Positions 28,711-37,003 are shown, numbered from the stretch's first letter. The stretch is DNA of 64,000 bases from Limosilactobacillus reuteri (GCF_003072625.1 NZ_CP027805.1:1300001-1364000), one strand, 5' to 3'. Translations and numbers: made by a program. Notes: generated from the sequence alone by a model not told the origin.

Positions 28711-29299
28711 TTGCTTCTCCTAATTGATCTAATAAGTTTTTAACAGCCCGTGCACGATGTAAATAGGAAATGCGGGTCGGCTGGTCCATTTCGGCAAGTG
28801 TTTGTGATTCGCCAGCTGGAATAAAGATCCGATCAAAGCCCGTCGCATTGACTCCGCGTTCGGCATGAGCAATTGTTCCCTTCAATTGACCGTGACCAAT
28901 TTTAACCACTTGATTATTTATCGCTAGGGCAATTGTTGTTTTCATTATAAATTGTCGTGATTTACCATCGACTAAATTAATCAAGTAATCATTTAAATCA
29001 CCATTGGGAACTTCTTGCGCCAATTCCCGCGCTGTCTGTACCCCATACCTTCCTGGAAAAGCTAAGAGTTCTAAGCCGGAATCATCGGCAATTATTTTTG
29101 TTGCAGGCAGCTGTTGACTGATAAAGAGGGCCTTAGCCTTTGCATTTTCTTCATAGCTCTCTGTTGATTCAGGCGGAAAGGCTTGTTGAGGCAACTTTTT
29201 TCGGTATCCCGCACCGTGTTGGTGGTAAAAATTTAGAATGGTTTCGATTTCTTTAATTTTATGAATATTATGGGTTGCAATAATAAAATTATTTTTCAT
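28697..29299 (-). CDS. Ham1/RdgB-type NTP pyrophosphatase in the folate operon
   Basis: The Ham1 family removes pyrophosphate from purine nucleoside triphosphates, usually ITP and XTP. Motifs are IIATHNIHKIKEI at the start, ESTESYEENAKAKA, ADDSGLELLAFPGRYGV and GFDRIFIP. The 200 residues are normal. It lies between folC and folP with overlapping ends (11 and 14 bases), and no Nudix-type FolQ is present. It is therefore a good candidate for releasing pyrophosphate from dihydroneopterin triphosphate, but simple house-cleaning of the nucleotide pool is not excluded. Confidence 0.88.
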   Translation of the reverse strand: MKNNFIIATHNIHKIKEIETILNFYHQHGAGYRKKLPQQAFPPESTESYEENAKAKALFISQQLPATKIIADDSGLELLAFPGRYGVQTARELAQEVPNGDLNDYLINLVDGKSRQFIMKTTIALAINNQVVKIGHGQLKGTIAHAERGVNATGFDRIFIPAGESQTLAEMDQPTRISYLHRARAVKNLLDQLGEANESY

Positions 29300-30548
29300 C
29301 TAAATCGGCCTCGATATCTTTAATCGTATAAAAAGAACCCGTTACGACAATTAAATCATTCGGCTCCGCAATCTTTTTTGCCGCCACTAACCCCTTTCGT
29401 GGATTATCAGCAATAATTGCTTGGGGCAGAACTGATTTTAACTCCCTTGCTGCGAGAGCACGGGTTGGATGGTCAGGGGTTGTAATTATTATCTTGTCTG
29501 CCATTTGCTGATAAATTTTAACCATCTGCCTAATATTTTTATCAGCGAGAAAACCAAGAACCATAATTATTTTATTATGAGGGAACTTAGAGATAGTTTT
29601 GGTAAGTTGCTTGGCTGCATCAGGATTATGTGCTCCGTCCAGAATAACAGGAGGATGATCCGCAATTCTCTGCATTCGGCCAGCAATCTTCACCGTCGCA
29701 AGCGTTGATAGTAAAGGTTGCCAAGATGTAACAAGGCCCTGCTGACGAAGAAAGGCAAATACGCTGACAACGGTTCCCAGATTTTCACTTTGGAAAGTCC
29801 CCAATAAATTAAAAGGAACTTTGTAAATTTCATGATTAACTTGCAGGGTCGCCTGCCCATCAACGATTGACTGGGCATCCGCTTGCGTTAACCCTACTCC
29901 TTGTTGATGAGCCTTTTCCTTAATAATTGTGAGGACGTCTTTTTCTTGGTGTGGCGCTAAAAATACTTGTTTAGTCCCGGTCTTGATAATTCCTGCTTTC
30001 GCCTGAGCAATTTGGGCGATCGTTGGGCCCAAGATCCGCGTATGGTCAAGGGCAATATGGGTCATCACGGTAATAAAAGGTGCGCTGATAATATTGGTTG
30101 CATCATCTTGACCGCCTAAACCGCATTCAATAACTGCCCAATCAACTTTTTGATCTGCAAAATATTGAAGCATTATCAAGGTCCACCACTCAAAAATGGT
30201 AATATCATCAGGCGAAAGATCAGCTGGTAAGTGTTCGATGATCTTTTGGTAAGTGATCGTAAAGTCTTTTTTACTAATCAAATGGTCATTAACCTTAATT
30301 TGCTCCCGATCATCTACCAACGCCGGACTGCTAAAATAGCCGACCTGGTATCCAGCATTTTGTAACCCTTGTTCTAACATTGTCCCAGTCGAGCCTTTTC
30401 CGTTTGTCCCCGCAATATGGATAATTTTGAATCGCTGGTCAGGATTTCCTAAACGAGTAAGAATTCGTCGCAAAAATTTTACCCGATCTTGTTGTCCCCC
30501 AAGCATTTGGCGGTTAAGACTCGCATTAATTTGTTCATAGGTCTGCAC
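29289..30548 (-). CDS. folC: Folylpolyglutamate synthase/dihydrofolate synthase
   Basis: FolC adds glutamate to dihydropteroate and then to folates. The Mur-ligase fold is clear: P-loop HIAGTNGKGSTGTML near residue 45, the YFSSPALVDDREQI loop, VIECGLGGQDDATNI, ITVMTHIALDHTRILG, and VILDGAHNPDAAKQL. The 419 residues fit. The start overlaps the end of folE by 14 bases. Confidence 0.94.
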   Translation of the reverse strand: MQTYEQINASLNRQMLGGQQDRVKFLRRILTRLGNPDQRFKIIHIAGTNGKGSTGTMLEQGLQNAGYQVGYFSSPALVDDREQIKVNDHLISKKDFTITYQKIIEHLPADLSPDDITIFEWWTLIMLQYFADQKVDWAVIECGLGGQDDATNIISAPFITVMTHIALDHTRILGPTIAQIAQAKAGIIKTGTKQVFLAPHQEKDVLTIIKEKAHQQGVGLTQADAQSIVDGQATLQVNHEIYKVPFNLLGTFQSENLGTVVSVFAFLRQQGLVTSWQPLLSTLATVKIAGRMQRIADHPPVILDGAHNPDAAKQLTKTISKFPHNKIIMVLGFLADKNIRQMVKIYQQMADKIIITTPDHPTRALAARELKSVLPQAIIADNPRKGLVAAKKIAEPNDLIVVTGSFYTIKDIEADLDEK

Positions 30549-31113
30549 GATAATTCCTCGTTTGATTTAGAAATTCTTGTTTCAAATCACGGTCAGTCTT
30601 AAATTGACCAGTAAACTTATCGGTATAAGTAAATTGGCCAGCCTTATTAACGCCCCGCATTTCCATACAAAGGTGGCGAGCCGCGATGGTTACTGCAACG
30701 CCGGCTGGATCAAGGATTCGCTGCAACTCAGCGACTAAGTCTGTTGTAACCCGTTCTTGCATCCCTGGTTTTTTCGTTACAAAATCTAACAACCGGGGAA
30801 TCTTACTAAGGCCAATAACTTTCTTACCTTTGGGAACATAAGCCACATTCGCATATCCAAAAAATGGCAGTAAATGGTGTTCACACATTGAATAAAAAGG
30901 TATGTGCTGTACTAATACCATTTCCGGCACATCATCAACATGAAAAACCTTATAATTAGCCATTTCTTCTGGTTGATGATTAAGAGAGGAAAAAACTTCT
31001 TGGTACATCTTGGCAACGCGCTGAGGTGTTTCGGCTAATCCTTCTCGTTCAGGGTCCTCACCGATTGCAATTAGTAAATCTTTAACAGCCTTTGCTATTT
31101 TTTGTTGGTCCAT
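30535..31113 (-). CDS. folE: GTP cyclohydrolase I
   Basis: FolE converts GTP to dihydroneopterin triphosphate, the committed step of pterin synthesis. Zinc ligands are visible in MCEHHLLPFFG and in ARHLCMEMRGV, and the GLSKIPRL signature lies between. The 192 residues are typical. The start overlaps the folK end by 19 bases. Unusually for folate operons it lies in the middle, after folB and folK, an order shared with other lactobacilli. Confidence 0.96.
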   Translation of the reverse strand: MDQQKIAKAVKDLLIAIGEDPEREGLAETPQRVAKMYQEVFSSLNHQPEEMANYKVFHVDDVPEMVLVQHIPFYSMCEHHLLPFFGYANVAYVPKGKKVIGLSKIPRLLDFVTKKPGMQERVTTDLVAELQRILDPAGVAVTIAARHLCMEMRGVNKAGQFTYTDKFTGQFKTDRDLKQEFLNQTRNYRADL

Positions 31114-31607
31114 GAAAACACCTCTCGTCCATATATCTTTTTAAGCCAATTATGATCTGGAGTCTCATTTAACAAGTGATCCAATTGTTGATAATAAGGA
31201 TCTTTCTGATTAGTAATTTCGCGCATTGGCAATAAAACAAACTGCCGGTTAACCATTTCTGGATGAGGAATCGTTAACGTTGGGGTTTTAATACGTTGAT
31301 GACCAAAATCAATAATATCAAGGTCAATTGTCCGTGGTCCCCAATGAATGAGTCGGCGTCGATGTAACTCCTGCTCAATGTTGTGAAGGTGGTCAAGGAG
31401 TTGCTGAGCCGTTAAAATGGTTACGATCTTAACTGCAATATTGTAAAAAGAATCTTGTTTGACCCCACCCACCGGCTCTGTTTCATAAACGGAGGAAATC
31501 GCCGTAATATCAATTTTAGTTGGCACATTCAACATCTGAATTGCTTTTTGAAGGTTTGCTAACCGATCGCCGACATTACTACCAATACTTAGGTACACTT
31601 CAGTCAT
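31095..31607 (-). CDS. folK: Hydroxymethyl-dihydropterin pyrophosphokinase
   Basis: FolK transfers pyrophosphate from ATP to 6-hydroxymethyl-7,8-dihydropterin. The N-terminal YLSIGSNVGDR binds the pterin and the signature HWGPRTIDLDIIDF binds metal and ATP. The 170 residues are normal. It begins 2 bases after the folB stop and overlaps folE. Confidence 0.95.
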   Translation of the reverse strand: MTEVYLSIGSNVGDRLANLQKAIQMLNVPTKIDITAISSVYETEPVGGVKQDSFYNIAVKIVTILTAQQLLDHLHNIEQELHRRRLIHWGPRTIDLDIIDFGHQRIKTPTLTIPHPEMVNRQFVLLPMREITNQKDPYYQQLDHLLNETPDHNWLKKIYGREVFSWTNKK

Positions 31608-31609
31608 AA

Positions 31610-31969
31610 TTACTTGCTCCCTGCTACTTCAATTTCGACATTATCGAAAATCCCGGCAATCGGCACACTATATTTACGAATGCGAAGGCGAACCCCATCA
31701 AGCATCGGGTATGTCTTGAAAAGCTCGCGCAGTAAGTTATTAGCGAGGCTCTCAATCAAATTATAGTTGTGGTGGGCAACAAACTCCGCAATTGTTTCAT
31801 AAACATCAGCGTAACTGACGGTCTCATCTAATTCATCGGTTCTAACCATCGTTTCAATTGGATAGTCCATCTCACAGTCAATCTCAATTTTTTGACCAAG
31901 CTTTTTCTCTTCCGCAAACACACCATTGTAAGTATTAAATGCCATGTTGTTAATTCTAATCTTTCCGAT
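31610..31969 (-). CDS. folB: Dihydroneopterin aldolase, probably starting at a non-AUG codon
   Basis: FolB cleaves dihydroneopterin to hydroxymethyl-dihydropterin and glycolaldehyde. The motif NTYNGVFAEEKKLGQ and the C-terminal YSVPIAGIFDNVEIEV identify it. The first ATG (31945) would remove the first beta strand, because the eight codons before it read GKIRINN, which relatives have right after the initiator. No ATG, GTG or TTG exists there; an upstream TAG closes the frame at CTT-ATC-GGA. AAGGGG at 31979-31984 is 9 bases from the ATC at 31967-31969, so AUC initiation, giving about 119 residues, is my choice. A sequence error at that base is the alternative. First gene of the operon. Confidence 0.82.
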   Translation of the reverse strand: MGKIRINNMAFNTYNGVFAEEKKLGQKIEIDCEMDYPIETMVRTDELDETVSYADVYETIAEFVAHHNYNLIESLANNLLRELFKTYPMLDGVRLRIRKYSVPIAGIFDNVEIEVAGSK

Positions 31970-32032
31970 AAGCTATTGCCCCTTCATTTTTTATTTTCTA
32001 TCATAACGCATAAGTTAGTTGGTGAAAATATC

Positions 32033-32428
32033 TTAATAGATTAAGGGAGCAATCTTTTCCTGGTACCATTGCTCACCAGCTTTTGAGAAGGGGTTAGTAA
32101 ATGGCGCAAGGTTTAATCAAACGATCATCGACGTTAAACAATTTTAACTGTCCCTTAACTTTTAATGGCTCAATCCAATAAGAGCCTCCCTTCTCAAAGG
32201 GAGCAATTACCCATGCGTAGTATTTTGTTCACCATCATCCAGTTCCTCAATTCCAGTGATCTTAGCAACACATAACGCATGACCAGCTACAGCCCCACGC
32301 GTTTTCTTAGCATTATTACAAATTAAGAGGTCACCACGATACTTAGTTGCCCATGTCCGGTATTCCTCTGTTTTTGTGCCATTTAAGATTTCCATTCCTT
32401 ATTCGGGATAAATTGATAAAGCTTTCAT
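32033..32428 (-). pseudogene. ASCH-domain protein, degraded
   Basis: Reading across three lesions recovers about 131 codons of an ASCH-domain protein, a small RNA-binding-like fold. It starts MKALSIYPE at 32428, hits TAA at once, resumes GMEILNGTKTEEYRTW and GDLLICNNAK, shifts frame near 32215 into YYAWVIAPFEKGGSYWIEPL and GQLKLFNVDD, and shifts again near 32110 into APFTNPFSKAGEQWYQEKI. Each piece is in family order. The lesions show it is dead. It lies between folB and tRNA-Leu. Confidence 0.75.
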
Positions 32429-32468
32429 CTTGGCCTTCCCTTGCAGTTTTATTTCAATATAAAGAAAA

Positions 32469-32502
32469 AAAGCCCGGCAAATCAATGTTTACAGAGCTTT
32501 TC
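32469..32502 (-). terminator. Terminator after tRNA-Leu
   Basis: On the minus strand AAAAGCTCTG pairs imperfectly with CGGGCTTTTTTTC, leaving a T run just after the tRNA. Confidence 0.65.
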
Positions 32503-32505
32503 AGA

Positions 32506-32589
32506 TGCTTCAGGCAGGATTCGAACCTGTACATGGATAACCATACAACGACCTGAACGTTGCGCGTCTGCCAATTCCGCCACTGAAGC
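32506..32589 (-). tRNA. tRNA-Leu (anticodon CAG)
   Basis: On the minus strand the acceptor arms GCTTCAG and CTGAAGC pair, the D arm holds GGAATTGGCAGAC, the anticodon stem CAACG/CGTTG encloses TTCAGGT (anticodon CAG), and a long variable arm (ATGGTTATCCAT) marks the Leu/Ser class. The T loop is TTCGAAT. CCA is not encoded. Confidence 0.95.
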
Positions 32590-32671
32590 ACTAACTATTT
32601 TGTAACATTATTAAGTATACCGAACTCATCAAAAATTACAAGTATTTTTATTAGCAATCCTCAATTTGTTC

Positions 32672-32950
32672 TTATTTAACGAATTGAATCATTGTTCCAT
32701 ATGCGGTTAGGACCAAGAATTTGGGTGCAACCTGCATATTAGCAACATCTGTAGTAAATCGAACTCCAACAACACCATCAGCACCCTTTTCACTGGCCCG
32801 CCGCTTTAATTTTTCTTGAACATCACTAAATAATTGGTCCATGGACTCAAATGAATCGATTGCTTCGGTCGGCATTGCCAAATGACTAGTGGCGTTAACA
32901 ATCCCTAAAATGCGGTGGGCTTGAGGAAACCCCTCAGTTGATAAAAACAT
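32672..32950 (-). CDS. YbjQ/UPF0145 family protein
   Basis: The 92 residues match the YbjQ (heavy-metal-binding-domain-like) family, shown by ILGIVNATSH near the start, the helical middle, and GADGVVGVRFTTDV. Members form pentamers and have no firm function. GGGAGGATAACAC precedes the ATG. Nothing near it suggests a metal role. Confidence 0.75.
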   Translation of the reverse strand: MFLSTEGFPQAHRILGIVNATSHLAMPTEAIDSFESMDQLFSDVQEKLKRRASEKGADGVVGVRFTTDVANMQVAPKFLVLTAYGTMIQFVK

Positions 32951-32988
32951 GTGTTATCCTCCCTAAATTCTTTACCATTTAAAAATAA

Positions 32989-33021
32989 CAAAGAGGCCGG
33001 AAGATTTCCAGCCTCTTTGTT
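32989..33021 (-). terminator. Intrinsic terminator
   Basis: AAAGAGGCTGGAAA pairs with the inverted TTCCGGCCTCTTT on the minus strand, followed by T-rich sequence. It would stop transcripts coming from the CPBP gene. Confidence 0.75.
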
Positions 33022-33026
33022 TATTG

Positions 33027-33224
33027 CGGAAAGAATCTGCTACTTTGCTCGGGAACTAATTATTGATTCATTTTTGATTCTAACTTCCGCAAAGTCGCAT
33101 TTATATCATCAATCTAGCGCACCCTGGTGACCTTATTACATAAATATTCAGTCTAAGATTTCATGTCACACTTATGTTGCTTCTAGCCTACTAATAATTT
33201 CTTCGGTGCTAGATTGATATAGGG
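33027..33224. repeat. Non-coding stretch with two nested inverted repeats
   Basis: Between the terminator and the CPBP gene lie about 270 bases without a credible gene. GCGGAAAGAATC (33026-33037) pairs imperfectly with GATTCTAACTTCCGC (33076-33090), and ATCAATCTAGCGCACC (33109-33124) pairs with GGTGCTAGATTGAT (33209-33222). The inner part contains CTAGCCTACTA, also present downstream of argS. It could be a degenerate mobile repeat or a structured RNA; I cannot tell. Confidence 0.45.
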
Positions 33225-33293
33225 GATCTTACTACTCTAATCTTTCCACACTTATAACGTGCCACCATTTGCAAGCGATTTCAACATTTAACT

Positions 33294-33971
33294 TTAGATA
33301 ACTTGAACCAAGAGAACATACATTGCAATCGCATTATTAATCATATGAATCGCAATCGAATTTCGAATGTCGTCCGTTCGCAAATAAACATATGCCAAGA
33401 CCATCCCCATATAAGCATAGATCAAGAAACTAATGGGATTAGTGCTCATATGACCTGTAGAGAATACTATCCCTGAAAGGATAACTTTAGGCCAGATGTT
33501 ACCACGCTTAAAAAACATATTTGTCAATGTACCACGAAAAATAAATTCTTCAGCAATTGGACTTAAGACAACTGCAGAAAAACAAAATACGATCGTAATC
33601 ACTTCATTATGACCAAGCATGCTTCCTAAGGCCGCATTGTTTGCTGTCTCAGTTTGATGATAGATAAGTTGATTGAGATAGCTAAGGACATCCATTCCCA
33701 AAATAATTGCTAGGTACCCACCGATAATCCAACCAACCTTTATTCCCGCTGGCTGCCCTAATTGGTTATAAGCTTCATATGTCCGGTGTACCCACCAAAT
33801 AATCGCTAACATTAAACCGATGAATAAGGCCATAAATCCGTCCACAATAAGCTGATTGGTTTTTGAATAACGTAAAGCAAAATTAACTGCCATCGGGGGA
33901 ACTTCAATTGCAATTAGCATCAGTGCAATTAAAATTACCTTAGATGTCCACTGTCTAATTACTTTTATCAT
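33294..33971 (-). CDS. CPBP-family intramembrane metalloprotease
   Basis: The 225-residue membrane protein has about seven hydrophobic segments and the CPBP (CAAX/Abi) active-site motifs: SPIAEEFIFRG with the Glu-Glu-x3-Arg, STGHMSTN, and a third HMINNA. I start at 33971 (MIKVIRQW) because AGGAAGAG lies at the right distance; it overlaps the upstream gene by 17 bases. In lactic acid bacteria such proteins often give bacteriocin self-immunity or process peptides, but no bacteriocin gene is nearby. Confidence 0.87.
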   Translation of the reverse strand: MIKVIRQWTSKVILIALMLIAIEVPPMAVNFALRYSKTNQLIVDGFMALFIGLMLAIIWWVHRTYEAYNQLGQPAGIKVGWIIGGYLAIILGMDVLSYLNQLIYHQTETANNAALGSMLGHNEVITIVFCFSAVVLSPIAEEFIFRGTLTNMFFKRGNIWPKVILSGIVFSTGHMSTNPISFLIYAYMGMVLAYVYLRTDDIRNSIAIHMINNAIAMYVLLVQVI

Positions 33972-34200
33972 TATTTTTCTCTTCCTTTGCCCGTTTCTCA
34001 CGCATTCGTTGGATACTCCACCGGGTAGAAATTTTTGTCACAATGATATTTGCAACTACGAAACCAATTACCCAGAGAAGGTACATCACCCAACCAGAAA
34101 TATAATTTTCAGCAGTCAACCATACTAAAAGCGCAAAGATAATAAACGGCGGAATGACCACCTTAAGAATAAATTCTGCTTTCACAAAGGAAACCTCCAT
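33955..34200 (-). CDS. Small two-helix membrane protein
   Basis: The 81 residues have two hydrophobic segments (about 9-28 and 37-55) and a strongly charged C-terminal tail (MREKRAKEEKNNDKSN). AAGGAGG-like GGAAACCTCC context lies at the start region, where the ATG at 34200 is preceded by unremarkable sequence. It overlaps the CPBP protease gene, so the two are very likely translated together and may work together. I do not recognise the family. Confidence 0.65.
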   Translation of the reverse strand: MEVSFVKAEFILKVVIPPFIIFALLVWLTAENYISGWVMYLLWVIGFVVANIIVTKISTRWSIQRMREKRAKEEKNNDKSN

Positions 34201-34254
34201 TATTATTTGTCCAACAGTTTACTAAATCAACATGTAAAGTGCAAGGGTACTAAG

Positions 34255-34289
34255 AAGGCTGAGAAAAGTTTTAGCTTTCCTCAGCCTCA
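34255..34289. terminator. Stem-loop downstream of rbsK
   Basis: AGGCTGAGAAAAG (34256-34268) pairs with CTTTCCTCAGCCT (34275-34287). The T run is on the + side (CATTTTT), not on the side expected for rbsK, so its efficiency for rbsK is uncertain. Confidence 0.55.
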
Positions 34290-34316
34290 CCATTTTTAAT
34301 TTATATTTAACTAAAC

Positions 34317-35240
34317 CTAGTTATTCTTTGATGCAGCAACTACTTCGTCATAAGTAGGAATTGATGGTAATGCACCAAGCTTTTGAACAGCTAATGAGCT
34401 TGCCCGTTGAGCGTAAACAATTGCCTTTTCGATGTTGCTCATATCAGGCTTTAATTGGGATGAAAGAGCACCAATGAATGTATCACCAGCGGCAGTAGTA
34501 TCAACAGCATTAACCTTAAAGGCAGGAATGAAGTTGTAACCATCTTGAGTACAGTAGAAGGCACCCTTTGCTCCAACAGTAATAATTAAATTACGGACAC
34601 CCATTTGAGCAAACTTAGCGGCTGACATAAGCATTGAAGTTTCGTCTGTAATAATAATTCCTGTTAAAGCAGCACTTTCTGTTTCATTTGGAATGATTAA
34701 GTCAGTTAACTTCAATAGGTCAGGATTAATTTCATGAGCAGGAGCAGGATTCAAGATTGTCTTTACACCATTTTCCTTTGCAATTTGGAATGCCCGTAAA
34801 GTAGCTTCTTGTGGTGTTTCAAATTGAGCAATCACAAAATCAGCAGCGGCAATTTGATCGCGCGCATCCTCTACTTCTTTCACGCTTAATTGTTGGTTTG
34901 CTCCTCCGTATACTAAGATACTGTTTTGGCCACTTTCATCAAGTAAGATGGCTGCAGATCCAGTACCTGCTTGATCGTCAACATGGATCCCAGCTGTGTC
35001 GACGTTGTTATTCTTGAGGTCATTGATCATCATCTTACCACTAGCGTCATCACCAACTTGACCAACAAATGCTGTTTCAGCGCCTGAACGTGCAGCAGCA
35101 ACAGCTTGGTTTGCACCTTTTCCCCCGGCAGCATTAGTTTTACTTAAAGCGGCAATTGTTTCCCCAGGTAATGGCATCCGCTTAACCTTCATTGTTGTAT
35201 CAACATTTAAACTACCTACAATTGTTACATGATTTGTCAT
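34317..35240 (-). CDS. rbsK: Ribokinase
   Basis: Ribokinase phosphorylates ribose at O5 so that it enters the pentose phosphate pathway. The PfkB-family signatures are AAGGKGANQAVAAARSG at about residues 36-52 and VDTTAAGDTFIGAL near 245, with the catalytic Asp; the usual GAGD is AAGD here. The 307 residues are normal. A strong AGGAGG precedes the ATG. No ribose transporter or pyranase gene is adjacent; a LacI regulator lies 56 bases upstream on the same strand. Confidence 0.93.
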   Translation of the reverse strand: MTNHVTIVGSLNVDTTMKVKRMPLPGETIAALSKTNAAGGKGANQAVAAARSGAETAFVGQVGDDASGKMMINDLKNNNVDTAGIHVDDQAGTGSAAILLDESGQNSILVYGGANQQLSVKEVEDARDQIAAADFVIAQFETPQEATLRAFQIAKENGVKTILNPAPAHEINPDLLKLTDLIIPNETESAALTGIIITDETSMLMSAAKFAQMGVRNLIITVGAKGAFYCTQDGYNFIPAFKVNAVDTTAAGDTFIGALSSQLKPDMSNIEKAIVYAQRASSLAVQKLGALPSIPTYDEVVAASKNN

Positions 35241-35296
35241 TTGTTTATTTCCTCCTTAAACAATTGGCATCTAATTGATAATATCATCATACCATA

Positions 35297-36313
35297 TTAT
35301 TTTGGACGATAGGAACTTGTACTATCTCGTTTAATTAATTTTACTGGAAAGTTTTGCACACGAGCTTCAGCACTACTATGACCAATCTGTTCAATGAGCA
35401 TTTTAGTAGCTCCCGCACCGAGGTCAAAAATAGGCTGTTGCACCGTAGTTAATCGTGGATAAACATAATCATCCCAGTAGATGTTATCATAACCAATCAC
35501 AGAAATGTCTTCGGGAACCTTAACGTCTAGTTCATGTAACCCTCGCAACAACCCAATTGCCATTTCATCATTTGCTGCAAAAACAGCAGAGGCGCCAGTT
35601 GCTAAAACATCTTTTGCCGCTTTATATCCGCTATCCTTTGTCAAGGGTACCCGAATAACATCATGAATAGGATCGAGGCTTAGATTATTTTCTTTAATAA
35701 TATTTTTAAATCCATTCATTCGGTGATTTAAGTTTTCAGTAGGATTATCAGAAGTAAGAACGGCAATATGTTTGTGACCAAGTTCAATGAGGTGCTTAGC
35801 CGCAATTTGACCACCAAGGTAATCATTGGTTTGTACCCGGTCACCCTCCTGCGTATGATTCTGGTCAAATAAAATATAAGGAATTTCATTAAAAGAAATG
35901 ACTTCTTTAATCGTCTCGGTAGTCATCGTCGCACTAGCAATTACTAATCCACTAATTGATCGTTCAATCATCTGGGAAAGGTAATATTTTTCCAGCTTTG
36001 GGTCACGGTTGGCACTAAAGACAAGCGGAATAAATTCTGCTTCACGAGCAATACTCTGTACCCCTTCAACAAAAGTACCAAAAAACGGGTTGGCAATATT
36101 AGGAACTAGTACCCCAATTGTCTTAGCACTCTTTAAAATTAAGTTACGAGCATTAAAATCAGGAACGTATTTATACTTATCCCGTAATGCCAAAACTCGT
36201 TCTTGAGTTGCTGTACTGAATCGATCACCTTTATTATTCAAAATTTGCGAAACAGTGGTTACAGAAACACCAGCTTCTTTTGCTAAATCACGAATTGTTA
36301 TTTTCTTTTTCAT
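35297..36313 (-). CDS. rbsR: LacI-family regulator, probably of ribose genes
   Basis: The 338-residue repressor has the LacI helix-turn-helix at residues 5-25 (TIRDLAKEAGVSVTTVSQIL), the hinge at 50-60, and a periplasmic-binding-protein-like sensor domain (IGVLVPNIANPFFGTF, FAANDEMAIGLLRGL, VIGYDN). Neighbouring rbsK implies ribose as the signal, which is an inference. It may repress itself and rbsK, since both read in one direction. AGAGG before the ATG supports the start. Confidence 0.85.
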   Translation of the reverse strand: MKKKITIRDLAKEAGVSVTTVSQILNNKGDRFSTATQERVLALRDKYKYVPDFNARNLILKSAKTIGVLVPNIANPFFGTFVEGVQSIAREAEFIPLVFSANRDPKLEKYYLSQMIERSISGLVIASATMTTETIKEVISFNEIPYILFDQNHTQEGDRVQTNDYLGGQIAAKHLIELGHKHIAVLTSDNPTENLNHRMNGFKNIIKENNLSLDPIHDVIRVPLTKDSGYKAAKDVLATGASAVFAANDEMAIGLLRGLHELDVKVPEDISVIGYDNIYWDDYVYPRLTTVQQPIFDLGAGATKMLIEQIGHSSAEARVQNFPVKLIKRDSTSSYRPK

Positions 36314-36346
36314 GGCTGTTCAACCTCTTTAGTAAACAGTTTTATC

Positions 36347-36366
36347 TAGTTAATAATATTTAACTA
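36347..36366. promoter_or_regulatory. Palindrome upstream of the LacI-type gene, possible operator
   Basis: TAGTTAATAATATTTAACTA is a near-perfect inverted repeat (TAGTTAA with TTAACTA, 6-base spacer) 34 bases before the repressor start codon. LacI operators are usually palindromes with a central CG, which this lacks, so the assignment is weak. Confidence 0.35.
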
Positions 36367-36394
36367 ATTTAAACTATCTCTACTCATATTGCAA

Positions 36395-37003
36395 TCACAT
36401 TTCGTTAAAAATATCATTAAAAATCTGTTTCCCGGTTGCCATTTGAGTCCCACGAACACGGAGATAGTTAATCTTCGCTCGCAAAATATCATATTCCCAT
36501 AATGAGGATAGATCATGGTCATTATAGTAATGAATTGTTACTTTAATGGGCGTGAGATCAGTAATTATTCCTGTAAAATCATCACTCCCCTTATACTTTT
36601 CAGTGCCAATCACAACTGGAAGGCGGTTCTCATAGGAATCATTGAGAAGGTTTGACAATAAGTTTCCTTGGGTAATTTTTGGATGGTTATCAATAAACTT
36701 TTGCACTTGCCAAATATCAAAATAATTGTGATCATGGGCAACTTTAGTCTTTTCAGAAACCGTCATTAAATAATCACTGTGACGTTCCGTATAAAGGATG
36801 CTCTTAATCCGAATAGCAATTAGTCCGTTGATTTTGCCGTCCCAGTCAATACTGATCATTAAGCAAAATACTGGGTCGAGGGCAACCACAAATCCGACAT
36901 TAAAATAATCATCGTTTGGCAAGTTATGAACCTCAATCAACGTTCCCTGTTGCTTAGCCATTGTTAATTGAACGCGATTCTCACTTTCACTTTTTTTTCT
37001 CAT
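36395..37003 (-). CDS. Hypothetical protein
   Basis: I do not recognise this 202-residue protein. It is soluble, rich in Ile, Asp and Tyr, and seems to contain two related beta-rich halves: GTLIEVHNLPNDDYFNVGFVVALDPVFCLMISID and, later, YENRLPVVIGTEKYKGSDDFTGIITDLTPIKVTIHYYND, each resembling a small Sm-like or SH3-like barrel. A downstream start at MAKQQ (residue 15) is possible. It lies between the repressor gene and IS copy B and is probably transcribed alone. Confidence 0.65.
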   Translation of the reverse strand: MRKKSESENRVQLTMAKQQGTLIEVHNLPNDDYFNVGFVVALDPVFCLMISIDWDGKINGLIAIRIKSILYTERHSDYLMTVSEKTKVAHDHNYFDIWQVQKFIDNHPKITQGNLLSNLLNDSYENRLPVVIGTEKYKGSDDFTGIITDLTPIKVTIHYYNDHDLSSLWEYDILRAKINYLRVRGTQMATGKQIFNDIFNEM

